Source: Jutongia hominis (lineage in GTDB: Bacteria > Bacillota > Clostridia > Lachnospirales > Lachnospiraceae). Taken from it: a DNA stretch of 64,000 nucleotides. The notes beneath the pieces are model-generated. The model was given only the letters and a program-made list of their open reading frames with translations. It made no database searches and was not told where the DNA came from. Location: positions 1 to 64,000 of the forward strand of contig NZ_JACRSW010000015.1 in NCBI RefSeq assembly GCF_014384965.1, read 5' to 3'. The translations under genes were made by a program, and so were the position numbers. This document shows positions 44,846 through 54,358 of this stretch, one piece after another; position 1 is the stretch's first letter, and every line of letters begins with the position of its first letter.

Positions 44846-45889
44846 TCAGGGGGAAGCCAGCTGTAAAAGGGATCGGATCAGGACTAAGGATAACGGACCG
44901 AGTAAGATCCCGCCGATACCAAAAAGCTCAATTCCGATAAAGATTGCAGCTAACATGACAAAAGCATTCAGATGCATACCATCTCCAAGCAGTCTGGCTT
45001 CTAAAATCTCACGGATCAGTAAGGTGATAATGTAGGCAGTAAAAAGAATGGATGCATTCAGATATTCTTTTGAAAGGAATAGGAAAAAGCCCCATGGCAG
45101 CAGGAACATACCGCTTCCAAGAACAGGAAAAGCATCTAAAACAGCGATCGCAACGCCAAGCAGCAGAAAGTATGGGTTGTGTATCAGGAAAAAAGCAAGA
45201 GAGCAGACGATACCATTTAACAGAAGAATGATCCCTTCGGTTTTCAGGTAAGTAAGTCCGCTCTCTTTTACGTTTGTCAGTACAAAATGAACCGGAGTAA
45301 AATAGCGGCTTTTTCGAAACATATCATGTAAAGGTTTCATTTCCCGTACCAGAATGATCATCGAAACGCATACAATGATAAGAAAAGCAAATATATGAAA
45401 CGATTGCGACAGCATATAATAGAGGCATTTCCATATGTTGTTATTCATAAATTTTGTTGTGTTTTTTCCGATTAAAGCCATTTGCTCGTATAAAAAAGTC
45501 TTTGCCGTGCCAAAATGTAAGTTGAAATGATGATCAATGCAGCGGCCAAAAGAAGCACAACGTGTTTCAAAAAAGGAAACTGCAGTCTGATGATAAACAG
45601 GTATATTGGTGAACAACAACCGGATCTGTGTATATAACTTGTAAATAACCGCACCAAAGAAAGCACTGATTCCACCAAAAAAGAGGATAAGTGTACCATA
45701 ATGTGAAAAGAAACGCGGAAATTTGCATACATTGTGCAAATATTCCATGACAGGCCAGAGCATACGCATCAAAATATAAGCAAGCAAAAAAGGGAAGAGA
45801 TAAGGCAGAAGAAATGTCATAAAAAGGTATACGGCAACTGAGATGCCAACCGTTATCATAAAATGACGAAAAAGAGATGTAGTATGCAT
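44846..45889 (-). CDS. AI-2E/PerM family membrane protein, YtvI-like
   Basis: A 347-residue membrane protein with about seven or eight hydrophobic segments. The family signature region is near the C-terminus (IAVLDAFPVLGSGMFLLPWG, then IFIGIELFGIGGILLGPLSL). Family members are called autoinducer-2 exporters but mostly have other or unknown roles; YtvI is a sporulation-linked member. The position of the long hydrophilic loop (about 90-150) fits the family. GAGGTCATT precedes the ATG. It is a single-gene unit. Confidence 0.9.
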   Translation of the reverse strand: MHTTSLFRHFMITVGISVAVYLFMTFLLPYLFPFLLAYILMRMLWPVMEYLHNVCKFPRFFSHYGTLILFFGGISAFFGAVIYKLYTQIRLLFTNIPVYHQTAVSFFETRCASFGRCIDHHFNLHFGTAKTFLYEQMALIGKNTTKFMNNNIWKCLYYMLSQSFHIFAFLIIVCVSMIILVREMKPLHDMFRKSRYFTPVHFVLTNVKESGLTYLKTEGIILLLNGIVCSLAFFLIHNPYFLLLGVAIAVLDAFPVLGSGMFLLPWGFFLFLSKEYLNASILFTAYIITLLIREILEARLLGDGMHLNAFVMLAAIFIGIELFGIGGILLGPLSLVLIRSLLQLASP

Positions 45890-46084
45890 AATGACCTCAT
45901 TTCCTGTTGCGGATTAACAAAATGCTTCTTTTTTTAGTATGTAATCTTTTGGGGTTCATTATGTAATAGAGAAGCTGGAAATAGATAACAGAAAAATAAA
46001 AAAGAGACGATTCTTATCAACATATTTTGTTCTACAGTTCCAAAAAAGACAATATAAAAGGACCGCCGGGGAAGCGATCCTAAT

Positions 46085-46110
46085 AAGGAGAAGGTATGAA
46101 AAAAATTTAA
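46085..46110 (+). other. Strong ribosome site followed by a five-codon frame
   Basis: AAGGAGAAGG, then ATG AAA AAA ATT TAA, coding only MKKI. It may be the start of a lost gene or a leader peptide. The surrounding 336-nt spacer between two leftward genes holds nothing else I recognise; the promoter of the YtvI-like gene should lie in its left part. Confidence 0.3.
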
Positions 46111-46225
46111 GCACTTATCAAATGTTTTCTTCATCTGATAAATTCATTATATAGAGCAAATGTGAACTCTCAATGATACACTTATGAAGAAAATGTAAAC
46201 GATTTACGTTTATTTGTGAACGATA

Positions 46226-46915
46226 TCACACCTTAAAGCGGTATCCAACACCCCAGATAGTTTCAATGTATTGAGGCTTCGATGTTGTTTTTTCAATTTT
46301 TTCACGGATCTTTTTGATATGAACCGTAACCGTTGCAATATCACCAACCGATTCCATTTCCCAGATCTCTTTGAAAAGTTCTTCTTTTGAGAATACATGG
46401 TTTGGATGTTCGGCAAGGAATGTCAGCAGATCAAACTCTTTTGTCGTAAAGATACGTTCCTCGTCATTCAGATAGACACGACGGGCAGTTTTATCAATCT
46501 TTAAACCACGGATCTCGATGATCTCGTTTTCCTCTTTGCCGGAAGCTGTCAGTCTCTTATAACGTGCCATATGTGCCTTGACACGGGCAACCAACTCACT
46601 TGGGCTGAATGGTTTCGTAATATAATCGTCTGCACCAAGTCCAAGACCATGGATCTTATCAATATCATCCTTCTTGGCAGACACCATAATAATTGGTGTG
46701 TTTTTCTTATCGCGGATCAGTTTGCAGATCTCAAAGCCATCCATATTTGGAAGCATCAGATCCAGCAGGATCAGGTCAAAGTCCTCATTTAATGCAAGTT
46801 TGGAACCTTCCAGTCCGTCATTACAGATCGTAACTTCAAAGTTACTTAATTCTAAATAATCTTTTTCTAATTCAGCGATCGCTGTTTCATCCTCAATGAT
46901 CAATATCTTGTTCAT
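46226..46915 (-). CDS. OmpR/PhoB-family response regulator
   Basis: A 229-residue DNA-binding regulator. The receiver domain has the acidic pair (IIEDE), phosphorylated Asp52 (LLDLMLPNMDG), and the switch Thr/Ser and Lys (MVSAKKDD, then YITKPF). The winged-helix output domain (about 130-228) ends VHIKKIREKIEK, then IWGVGYRFKV. The ATG after GGAGG is used rather than a GTG two codons earlier. Its start overlaps the end of the sensor kinase by 23 nt, so the pair is a co-translated two-component system. The target is not known. Confidence 0.96.
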   Translation of the reverse strand: MNKILIIEDETAIAELEKDYLELSNFEVTICNDGLEGSKLALNEDFDLILLDLMLPNMDGFEICKLIRDKKNTPIIMVSAKKDDIDKIHGLGLGADDYITKPFSPSELVARVKAHMARYKRLTASGKEENEIIEIRGLKIDKTARRVYLNDEERIFTTKEFDLLTFLAEHPNHVFSKEELFKEIWEMESVGDIATVTVHIKKIREKIEKTTSKPQYIETIWGVGYRFKV

Positions 46916-48482
46916 AGGCACCTCCGTTATTTTTTGTATCTTTCCTTAATGTAAAATAAAAGCAACTTCCGATTCCTTCTGTACTGTCAACCCATACCTT
47001 TCCACCATGGTCGGAAATGATCATCTTAACGATGGCAAGTCCTAAACCACTGCCCCTTTTTGAAGAGTTGCGGGAAGTATCTGCACGAAAGAAACGGTCG
47101 AATATATGCGGTAAATCCTTTTTGGCTATGCCAAGTCCATTATCTTCAATCTGAATCTGTATATATTCAGGTCGTATGGTTGGGAATTTATCGGTTCCAT
47201 CCTCATTTATCTGACGATAAAGAGGTTGTTTGCTGTTTTGCACAGGCACATCTTTAATATGGATCGTAATATGCCCATTTTCTTTTTTGCTGTATTTGAC
47301 AGCATTGCTGATCAGGTTGTTGATCACACGTTTGAGCTGTTCGGGATCGGCAATGATCTGTGTATTCTTATCTGTATCGTTGATGTAATCCAGATGGAAA
47401 TTCTGCGATTCAAGGTCAAGAGAAAACTCATCAATGCAATCTGTAAAGTAGTTTTCCAGATTGACGGAAATAAAATTATACGGCAGAGAGTTTTGCTCTA
47501 CTTTGGAATAGACCGACAACTCATCGATCAGATAAGTCATATCATTGGCTTTTGCGTAGATTGTCTGCAAATATTTCTTTTGCTTATCCGGTGTATCTGC
47601 GACACCATCCAGTATTCCTTCGGTATATCCTTTGATCGCAGTAATCGGTGTTTTAAGATCATGCGATATACTACTCATGATCTCGCGGGTATTATCTTCA
47701 GACTGGATTCCTTTGTTGACGATCTCTTTTAAATGGATACGCATCTGTTCAAGGTCTTTACGAAGCTGACCAATCTCATCCTGCGATGTGACCGGAACCG
47801 GATCTTCAAGATTACCAAGCCCAATCTGGGCGGTTGCGAGCCGCAGCAGTTCAATCGGGCGTAAGATACTTTGCTGGATCCAGATGGTTGTAAACGTTGT
47901 TGTAATCAGCATGATCAGCAGAAAAGCAAGGCAGATCTGTTTGAAGAAATGGTGAAGCCAGTTCTTCGTAACAGAACAGTCGGTAAGGAGTAATGCCCGC
48001 CCTTGCGCACCATCCGTAAAAGTAAAACGACACTCACGGATAATCTGACTGGAAGTTGTATCGGCTGATAGCCTGCCGGTATTATTTGAAAAACTGACTG
48101 TATCTGTTCCGGCAAGTTCTTTGAATTGTTTTGTGTTGCCAATATAGTAAGGTGTTTCATTGTAAAGTACAACAAGACTTGTTTTGGCATTAATGAGATG
48201 CTGCTCTATATTTTTACAATCTTTTTTACCGATAGTAACGGTATCTGATGTATTTAAAATTTTCAAGACTGTATCATAGTCATATTCTGTCAACTTTTGA
48301 TAAAATGCCAGCGGATCGCGGATCAGCTCATAGCTTTGAAGCTTATGATCCGATAGACAGAATTCTTTTTCGAATGCAGTTGTCTGTTGTTTTAAAATAA
48401 CAGTAATGCAAAGAAACATGATCACAATCGGAAATGTGGTTACAATCAGAAAGACCACAAGCAGTTTGCTGCGAATTTTCAT
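46893..48482 (-). CDS. Sensor histidine kinase
   Basis: A 529-residue membrane kinase that should phosphorylate the OmpR-type regulator downstream. Two membrane helices (about 7-30 and 180-203) bracket an extracellular sensor of about 150 residues with no recognised fold. HAMP follows (PIELLRLATAQIGLGN), then the H-box SSISHDLKTPITAIKGYTEG with His274, and the catalytic domain with N box (NNLISNAVKYS), DNGLGI and GSGLGLAI. It reads into the regulator gene. The glycosyl-phosphotransferase gene lies only 14 nt upstream, so it is probably the promoter-proximal gene of the same operon. Confidence 0.95.
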   Translation of the reverse strand: MKIRSKLLVVFLIVTTFPIVIMFLCITVILKQQTTAFEKEFCLSDHKLQSYELIRDPLAFYQKLTEYDYDTVLKILNTSDTVTIGKKDCKNIEQHLINAKTSLVVLYNETPYYIGNTKQFKELAGTDTVSFSNNTGRLSADTTSSQIIRECRFTFTDGAQGRALLLTDCSVTKNWLHHFFKQICLAFLLIMLITTTFTTIWIQQSILRPIELLRLATAQIGLGNLEDPVPVTSQDEIGQLRKDLEQMRIHLKEIVNKGIQSEDNTREIMSSISHDLKTPITAIKGYTEGILDGVADTPDKQKKYLQTIYAKANDMTYLIDELSVYSKVEQNSLPYNFISVNLENYFTDCIDEFSLDLESQNFHLDYINDTDKNTQIIADPEQLKRVINNLISNAVKYSKKENGHITIHIKDVPVQNSKQPLYRQINEDGTDKFPTIRPEYIQIQIEDNGLGIAKKDLPHIFDRFFRADTSRNSSKRGSGLGLAIVKMIISDHGGKVWVDSTEGIGSCFYFTLRKDTKNNGGAYEQDIDH

Positions 48483-48496
48483 ATATCTTCTCCGAT

Positions 48497-49927
48497 CTAA
48501 TAAGCATTTTTATTTACTTTTCTGCCAAAGAAAGTCAGGAAAAGTATTTTAAAATCCAAAAACAATGTCCAGTTCTCTACATAATAAAGGTCGCATTCAA
48601 TTCGCTTTGTGATAGAAGTGTCTCCACGATAGCCATTGACCTGTGCCCAGCCTGTCATGCCGGGGCGAACCTGATGCTTGATCATGTAACGAGGAATCTC
48701 TTCCTTAAAACGGTCTACGAAGAAAGGACGTTCCGGTCTTGGCCCGACCAGACTCATATCTCCTTTTAATACATTAAAAAGCTGTGGAAGTTCATCCATA
48801 TTGGATTTACGCAGGAATCTTCCGATTGGTGTAATGCGTGGATCGTTCTGAGTTGTCCAGGCTTTCTTCTCTTCATTTTCCTTTTGCACACGCATTGATC
48901 GGAACTTGTACATATTGAATTCATGGTTATGCAAACCGATACGTGTCTGTTTAAAGATCAAAGGGCCGGGATCCGTGATCTTTAAGATACAGGCAATAAT
49001 GAGCATCGGAATTCCAAAGATTATTATTGCTACTAATGAACCAAAGATATCAACGCATCGTTTAATCGTAGAGTTAAAGGAGCTGCTTAAAGGAACATGC
49101 CGTACATGGATGACAGGCAGTCCGTCAAGATCCTCTGTATAAGGTTTGGTAGGGATCACATGATTATAATCAGGAATAAACTTTGTATGCACACCGGATT
49201 TCTCACAGATCGAAACAATATGCTCCAGTTTTGAATATTCATTGATACTTAATGTGATCGCAATTTCATCATATTCATTTGTTGCTAAAAGGTCTGCCAG
49301 ACGATTCGTTGATCCGATTACTTCAATATTACGGTAAGTCGTGCCGGTACCGGCATGATCATCCAGAATACCATGGATTTTATATCCCCATTCAGGATGG
49401 GAACGCAGACGGTCGATATAACCCTGTGCAGTACGGCTGAAACCAACTAAAAGAATGTGTTTTAGATTTTTACCGGAGCGTCGCATTTGTTTTAAGATAC
49501 GAAGAACGCAAAGCCGGAAGATATAATCTACGACTAAATTGGTTCCTGCAAAAATGATCAGAAATAATCGTGCGATATTTGGCTCTTTTAATAGGTAGAG
49601 AGCCGCAACACAATAAACAACGCCGAGGACATTTGCTTTGATCAATGCCCATAGTTCGGCACGTCTGCCGTTTGTACGCTTAGGATCGTACATCCCAAAT
49701 AAACGATACATGACCAGATAACACGGGATGATCAATATGAGCATTCGCAGATAATCACCCCAGGGCCGCATATAGCCGATCGGTGGTGAAATGATATGAT
49801 GCTTGATCAACGGGCTCCATGTATCATCAAATCGAAGATCGTAAGCAAGTAAAAAGGATGCTGCAATGATGACAGCATCAATCACCAGTTGTAAAATATT
49901 TAACAGTTTTTGATTTTCTTTGATCAA
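48497..49927 (-). CDS. Polyprenyl glycosyl-phosphotransferase (exopolysaccharide priming enzyme)
   Basis: A 476-residue membrane enzyme of the WcaJ/WbaP group that transfers a sugar phosphate to undecaprenyl phosphate, starting a surface polysaccharide. Four or five N-terminal membrane helices come first, then a CoA-binding-like domain ([17 protein letters not shown]), then a re-entrant helix and the catalytic half: [50 protein letters not shown], and [15 protein letters not shown] start it at TTG because AGAAGGTGA lies 5-7 nt before it; an in-frame GTG seven codons earlier has no site. No other polysaccharide genes are adjacent. The two-component system follows 14 nt after it. Confidence 0.93.
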   Translation of the reverse strand: MIKENQKLLNILQLVIDAVIIAASFLLAYDLRFDDTWSPLIKHHIISPPIGYMRPWGDYLRMLILIIPCYLVMYRLFGMYDPKRTNGRRAELWALIKANVLGVVYCVAALYLLKEPNIARLFLIIFAGTNLVVDYIFRLCVLRILKQMRRSGKNLKHILLVGFSRTAQGYIDRLRSHPEWGYKIHGILDDHAGTGTTYRNIEVIGSTNRLADLLATNEYDEIAITLSINEYSKLEHIVSICEKSGVHTKFIPDYNHVIPTKPYTEDLDGLPVIHVRHVPLSSSFNSTIKRCVDIFGSLVAIIIFGIPMLIIACILKITDPGPLIFKQTRIGLHNHEFNMYKFRSMRVQKENEEKKAWTTQNDPRITPIGRFLRKSNMDELPQLFNVLKGDMSLVGPRPERPFFVDRFKEEIPRYMIKHQVRPGMTGWAQVNGYRGDTSITKRIECDLYYVENWTLFLDFKILFLTFFGRKVNKNAY

Positions 49928-50070
49928 TGTTTCACCTTCTCTTTTCACGTAGAATGATATTTGTTCTGCCGGATACCGGAAAAATCCCCCTCGAACTTAA
50001 TATCATATTTTATAAAAAATGTGATAGCTTTCTTTCTGATTTCTATTCAATATAAAATTTATTTGAATAT

Positions 50071-50099
50071 ATTATATCGGTTTACGGAATAATTCGCAA
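50071..50099 (-). promoter_or_regulatory. Promoter of the glycosyl-phosphotransferase operon
   Basis: On the minus strand TTGCGA and TATAAT with a 17-nt spacer. It leaves a leader of about 135 nt and starts just beside the 520-bp palindrome. Confidence 0.75.
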
Positions 50100-50130
50100 T
50101 ATATTCTTTGATCTTTTAGGCTCTTTTAGG

Positions 50131-50650
50131 CATTTGCAAAACAAAATGCATCCCCCTGAAACCATCCTCCCAAACAAAATGGAATGCGTCATATTCGTGT
50201 TTTTGAATTGTGTTTCTATTTCTTTTAATTTTAGGACAGACGCGACAGCTGATTAGAATTTTTGATTTTTTATTCTTTTTTGCTGATTGGGCGCGGGTCA
50301 TAACTATAGGGGCGACTCAGCCTGAGTAGCATTGTTGTTTGGGACACGCTCCCGCTTCGCAAAGCCACGTAGCGCACACATAGACTGCTAAAAAACAGCA
50401 GCCAAGTGGCGACGGTCTTTGAGATTCCCAAACAGCAATGTACATCAGGACTGGCCCTGCCCCCTATATCAGATGAGAGCGCCCATAATCAGGGCAAAAA
50501 AGAAAAAAATCTTAAAAATTCCTATCAGCTGAAACAGTGCGCTTAAAATTAAAAGAAATAGAAACACAATCTGATCCGTTAAGATGTGACGCATTTCCGG
50601 TTTTGTTTGGGAGGATGTTTGGCACAGTACAGGAATTTGTTTTGCGAATG
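50131..50650. repeat. Large imperfect palindrome, copy 1 (520 bp)
   Basis: Outer arms begin CATTTGCAAAAC and end GTTTTGCGAATG. About 170 bp on each side pair (for example ATTGTGTTTCTATTTCTTTT on one side and its complement on the other). The middle 190 bp is again self-complementary: GGGCGC...GCGCCC, GTTTGGGA/TCCCAAAC, CCAC/GTGG and an apex CTGCT/AGCAG. A second copy lies near 58 kb. It has no credible gene: the frames across it differ between copies. It sits between divergent genes. The rest of the 965-nt spacer holds only the two promoters. Confidence 0.92.
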
Positions 50651-50751
50651 CCGGCATGTTTTTATAAATGAGGAAATTTCACAACTTATACACATTTCAT
50701 TGTTACACTATCTAAGAAAGAAAATTCATTACTGTATATTGCCCTGAATAG

Positions 50752-50780
50752 TTGACTTTGCAACGGATAAGAGGTAATGT
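50752..50780 (+). promoter_or_regulatory. Promoter of the HtrA gene
   Basis: TTGACT and TAATGT with a 17-nt spacer, leaving a leader of about 105 nt. Confidence 0.55.
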
Positions 50781-50892
50781 AACTGTAGTTTTAAGTCGCT
50801 TGTGCTTTATATGCAAAATATATTTTTTGCATGAACGGTTGCAAAAAGAATATAGGGCAGAGCAAAAACAGTAGAAATGGAGGTCTTACGCA

Positions 50893-52770
50893 ATGGATGA
50901 AAATAAAGAGGAAAAGAGTACGCAGTATACCGGCGAATATGGCAATTCGGTAGAAGGAAATTATCAGGAAGAAGGATCATCGGTGTATAGTTATTCTTAT
51001 AATAATAAAAACAGCGAAACAACACATTCCGGTGATTATTACGAATCTAAGAACACAGCAGACAGCCAGAGCACGCAAAGTGCTGCAGGAAATGAGCAGG
51101 CAGGTTATCAGAAAAGTGGTTATAATCAGAGCAATAACGGACAGACAGGCTATCAGCAGGGTGGTTATAACCAGAGCAATAACGGACAGACAGGCTATCA
51201 GCAGGGCGGTTATAACCAGAGCGGTAACGGACAGACAGGTTATCAGCAGGGTGGTTATAACCAGAGTGGCAACGGGCAGACAGGCTATCAGCAGAATGGG
51301 TATGATTCAAATGGAAACGGATCAGGTTACCGGCAGGGGAATTATTACCGGTCGGGCAATTTCCAGAACAACGAAAATCCGAAAAAACCAAAGAAAAATA
51401 GAAAGCCAAGAGAGAAAAAGCCGCTTACTTTTGGAAAAAAAGTCGGTCTTGTTGCGGCAGCAGCTGTTTTGTTTGGTTTAGTAGCCGGTATTTGTTTTAA
51501 TGCAGTGAATTATGTATCAAACCGGGTTTTAGGTGATAACGGTTCGACTTCCGGTACTTCAATTGCTACTACTTCTACAGGAAATGTAGCAACAAACAGT
51601 GCAATTGGTACAAATGATGTATCAGCGATCACGGAACAGACGATGCCGGCAGTTGTAGCGATCACAAGTACAACAGAGGGAACAGCCTATTATGATCTGT
51701 TTGGCCAGTATAACAAAGGACAGGATTCAACCAGTGCAGGTTCCGGTTTTATTGTAGGTCAGAATAAAAAAGAGCTTTTGATCGCAACAAATAATCATGT
51801 AATTGATGGTGCCAAGACGATTTCTGTACAGTTTATTGATGGTGAAGTATATGAAGCAACAGAAAAAGGTGCGGATTCATCAAATGATCTTGCCGTTGTT
51901 GCTGTAAAGACTTCTAAAATGAAGAAATCAACGATGGACAAGATCAAGATTGCAGACCTCGGTTCCTCTGATGATATCAAGGTTGGTGAAATGGTTATTG
52001 CAATCGGTAATGCTCTCGGATATGGCCAGTCAGTTACCGTTGGATATATCAGTGCGAAAGACAGAGAGATTACGGAATCTTCTGAAACGAGTTCAAAAGA
52101 AAACAAGATCAAAGCAATTCAGACAGATGCAGCAATCAATCCGGGTAACAGCGGAGGAGCTTTGATCAATATGAAAGGACAGGTTGTCGGTATTAATTCT
52201 GCCAAGATCGCATCTTCTTCTGTAGAAGGTGTCGGTTATGCAATTCCGATCTCCGTTGCGACACCGATCATTGATGAATTAATGAATCGTGAGACTTTGA
52301 ACGATTCACAGAAAGGATATCTCGGAATTACAGGAAGTACCGTATCAGAAGCTGCTACAGCTTATAATGTACCATATGGTGTTTATGTTAAGGAAGTTGC
52401 CAAGGGAGGAGCAGCAGACAAGGGTGGAATCAAAGCCAACGATGTCATTACAGCTGTAAATAAGATGGAAGTCACAACGATGGAAAGTCTTCAGGAAAAG
52501 GTCAACAGCTATAAGAAGGGTACAGAGATCACGATCACCTTACAGCGAAGTAACAACGGAAAATATACGGAAAAGAAAGTAAAAGTTACTTTGCAGGGAA
52601 AAGAATCTTTAGACAGCTTGTCAACAGATGACAGTTCAAGTGCTGATAATTCACAGGATAGTCAGAATAATAACGGTCAGAATGGATACAACCGGAATAA
52701 TGGTCAGGACAATGACCAGAATGATGGTAACTCAGATAGCGGAAGTCTATGGGATCAGTTCTTTAACTAA
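50893..52770 (+). CDS. htrA: HtrA/DegP-type serine protease with repeat-rich cytoplasmic N-terminus
   Basis: A 625-residue membrane-anchored S1C protease. The first about 175 residues are low-complexity (Gln, Asn, Gly, Tyr, Ser), holding four 15-residue units GYNQSNNGQTGYQQG at 76-135. A basic patch and one membrane helix (about 178-200) follow. The protease domain has the triad His302 (TNNHVIDGA), Asp332 (SSNDLAVVAV) and Ser420 (NPGNSGGALIN). A PDZ domain (about 475-560: GVYVKEVAKGGAADKGGIK) follows, then an Asn/Ser/Asp-rich tail. It should degrade or refold misfolded proteins outside the membrane. AATGGAGG precedes the ATG. The long repeat-rich cytoplasmic part is unusual for size. Confidence 0.95.
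   Translation: MDENKEEKSTQYTGEYGNSVEGNYQEEGSSVYSYSYNNKNSETTHSGDYYESKNTADSQSTQSAAGNEQAGYQKSGYNQSNNGQTGYQQGGYNQSNNGQTGYQQGGYNQSGNGQTGYQQGGYNQSGNGQTGYQQNGYDSNGNGSGYRQGNYYRSGNFQNNENPKKPKKNRKPREKKPLTFGKKVGLVAAAAVLFGLVAGICFNAVNYVSNRVLGDNGSTSGTSIATTSTGNVATNSAIGTNDVSAITEQTMPAVVAITSTTEGTAYYDLFGQYNKGQDSTSAGSGFIVGQNKKELLIATNNHVIDGAKTISVQFIDGEVYEATEKGADSSNDLAVVAVKTSKMKKSTMDKIKIADLGSSDDIKVGEMVIAIGNALGYGQSVTVGYISAKDREITESSETSSKENKIKAIQTDAAINPGNSGGALINMKGQVVGINSAKIASSSVEGVGYAIPISVATPIIDELMNRETLNDSQKGYLGITGSTVSEAATAYNVPYGVYVKEVAKGGAADKGGIKANDVITAVNKMEVTTMESLQEKVNSYKKGTEITITLQRSNNGKYTEKKVKVTLQGKESLDSLSTDDSSSADNSQDSQNNNGQNGYNRNNGQDNDQNDGNSDSGSLWDQFFN
51118..51297 (+). repeat. Four 45-bp repeats in the HtrA N-terminus
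   Basis: In-frame units GYNQSNNGQTGYQQG, the last two with NN changed to GN, with partial units on both sides. The composition resembles prion-like or phase-separating segments. Confidence 0.92.
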
Positions 52771-52872
52771 TCAAATCAAAAGATCAGAATGTCGAAAAGA
52801 TTGAGAGATCTTTGACAGAATCGAGAGTTTTTTGTCAGAAAACGAACTTTTTGCTGACTTGAATCGTAAGAT

Positions 52873-52915
52873 AACAAATAGAGCATCGGAAAAATCTTCC
52901 GATGCTCTTATTTGT
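52873..52915 (+). terminator. Rho-independent terminator of the HtrA gene
   Basis: GAGCATCGGAA and TTCCGATGCTC form a perfect stem with a 5-nt loop, extended outward by ACAAATA facing TATTTGT. Confidence 0.85.
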
Positions 52916-52935
52916 AGATACTTTATGTTGTAGTT

Positions 52936-53090
52936 ATAAATTTATCTTTTGCAATTTTGTTGATGTACTCCGGTTCCTGTAAATTTATTTTTTACAATTC
53001 TGTTGATGTACTCCGGTTCCTGTAAATTTATTTTTTACAATTCTGTTGATGTACACTGTTTCTTGCAAATTTATCTTTTAGAATATTACT
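52936..53090. repeat. 43-bp minisatellite, about three and a half units
   Basis: The unit is TGTTGATGTACTCCGGTTCC followed by TGTAAATTTATTTTTTACAATTC. Each unit contains a TGTAAA...TTTACA inverted repeat. It lies between the HtrA terminator and the 3' end of the TSCPD gene; the rest of the 380-nt spacer has nothing recognisable. Confidence 0.88.
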
Positions 53091-53150
53091 GTTGCAATCT
53101 GGCACTTGCAATATTTTTGTAAATATGTTTCAAGATAGTACTTTGGATAT

Positions 53151-53414
53151 TTATGCGTTGTTTTTTTCTGCTTCATATGCTTCGCGGACAGCATGTGAAA
53201 GCTGGTCTACACAGGAAGTACCACGCATACCGCATTGAATGCCTTTTAAGCGGTCTTCAATCTGTGTGACGGTCAGGCCGTCAACCAATGAGGCAACGCC
53301 TTGTGTATTACCATTACATCCACCTGTAAATGCTACATTTGTAATGACATCGCCATTGATATCAAAATCAATCTGGCTGGAACAGGTTCCTCTTGTTTTA
53401 TAAGAATATCTCAT
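53151..53414 (-). CDS. TSCPD-domain protein (TIGR03905 type)
   Basis: An 87-residue small protein: MRYSYKTRGTCSSQIDFDIN, then FTGGCNGNTQGVASLVDGL, then IQCGMRGTSCVDQLSHAV. The four conserved Cys suggest metal binding. The TSCPD domain also occurs at the C-terminus of some ribonucleotide reductases, and its role in this stand-alone form is unknown. The ATG 6 nt after GGGAGG is used, not one five codons upstream that overlaps that site. Confidence 0.9.
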   Translation of the reverse strand: MRYSYKTRGTCSSQIDFDINGDVITNVAFTGGCNGNTQGVASLVDGLTVTQIEDRLKGIQCGMRGTSCVDQLSHAVREAYEAEKNNA

Positions 53415-53583
53415 AATAAATCCTCCCATTTTTGTATAAATTCTTCTTTAACGTTTTTTTATTGTTTCATATTATATTACTAAAGTTCTGTATAAGTGAT
53501 CCGGCTAAACTTTATTTTGCTTTGTACATGATCTGTTTTATGCTGTGCGATGTGTGTTGTGTCACATATCGCCTGTTTGGAAA

Positions 53584-54342
53584 TTATGCAGAGGGGTGTC
53601 TTTTTAAAAGTTCATCGACAGCCGTTTTCATCACCTCGCCGATACTATCGTGAATGACAAGGTCTGCTTTTGAGTCAGCTGAAGTTGTACTTTTATTGAT
53701 CAGGACAAGATGTTTTCCGTGAAAATAATCGATCAGACCGGCTGCCGGGTAGACAACTAAAGAAGTGCCGCCGATGATCAGTGTGTCAGCATGGCTGATC
53801 GCCTGAATGGTATTTTCAATTGTTTGTTCGTCAAGACTTTCCTCGTAAAGAACGACATCCGGTTTAACACGTCCGCCACAGACAGGGCAGACCGGGATAT
53901 CCTTGGAAGCAAGTACGAATTTCTCATCATAAAATGCATGACAATCCATACAATAGTTTCGAAGAACAGAACCATGTAATTCATAAACTGTTTTGGAACC
54001 GGCTGCCTGATGCAGACCGTCAATATTTTGTGTAGCGATCGCTTTCAATTTTCCGAGCTTTTCAAGCTGTGCTAAAGCGATATGGCAGCCGTTCGGTTTG
54101 GCATCCGGATAGATCAGATTCTTTTTATAAAATGAAAAAAAATCGTCTGGGTAACGCATGAAAAAGGTATGAGATACCAACTGCTCCGGTGTAAAATTTT
54201 GTCCGAGTTTCCGGCTGTATAAACCATTAGAACTTCTAAAATCCGGGATGCCGCTTTCACAGCTGCAGCCTGCGCCGCCAAAGAATACAATGTTGTCGCT
54301 TTGATCCAATATATCCGTTAATTGTAACCATTCTGCTTTCAA
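53584..54342 (-). CDS. Sir2-family NAD-dependent protein deacylase (sirtuin)
   Basis: A 252-residue enzyme that uses NAD+ to remove acyl groups from lysines. GAGCSCESGIPDFRS is the NAD-binding motif, ATQNIDGLHQAAG includes the Asn/Asp of the active site, and YELHGS carries the catalytic His. The zinc ribbon is CMDCHAF and CPVCGGRVKPDVVLYEE. GGTSLVVYPAAGLIDY closes the Rossmann part. Length fits class U/III bacterial sirtuins. The start is TTG, strongly supported by GGGAGGGG before it. It lies between an AbrB-type regulator and the TSCPD gene, all leftward. Confidence 0.96.
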   Translation of the reverse strand: MKAEWLQLTDILDQSDNIVFFGGAGCSCESGIPDFRSSNGLYSRKLGQNFTPEQLVSHTFFMRYPDDFFSFYKKNLIYPDAKPNGCHIALAQLEKLGKLKAIATQNIDGLHQAAGSKTVYELHGSVLRNYCMDCHAFYDEKFVLASKDIPVCPVCGGRVKPDVVLYEESLDEQTIENTIQAISHADTLIIGGTSLVVYPAAGLIDYFHGKHLVLINKSTTSADSKADLVIHDSIGEVMKTAVDELLKRHPSA

Positions 54343-54358
54343 AATAACCCCTCCCTGT

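Noticed and set aside
50116..50301. Minus-strand frame of 61 codons in the first large palindrome
   Set aside because: It is inside the self-complementary repeat, is not kept in the second copy, and has no ribosome site.
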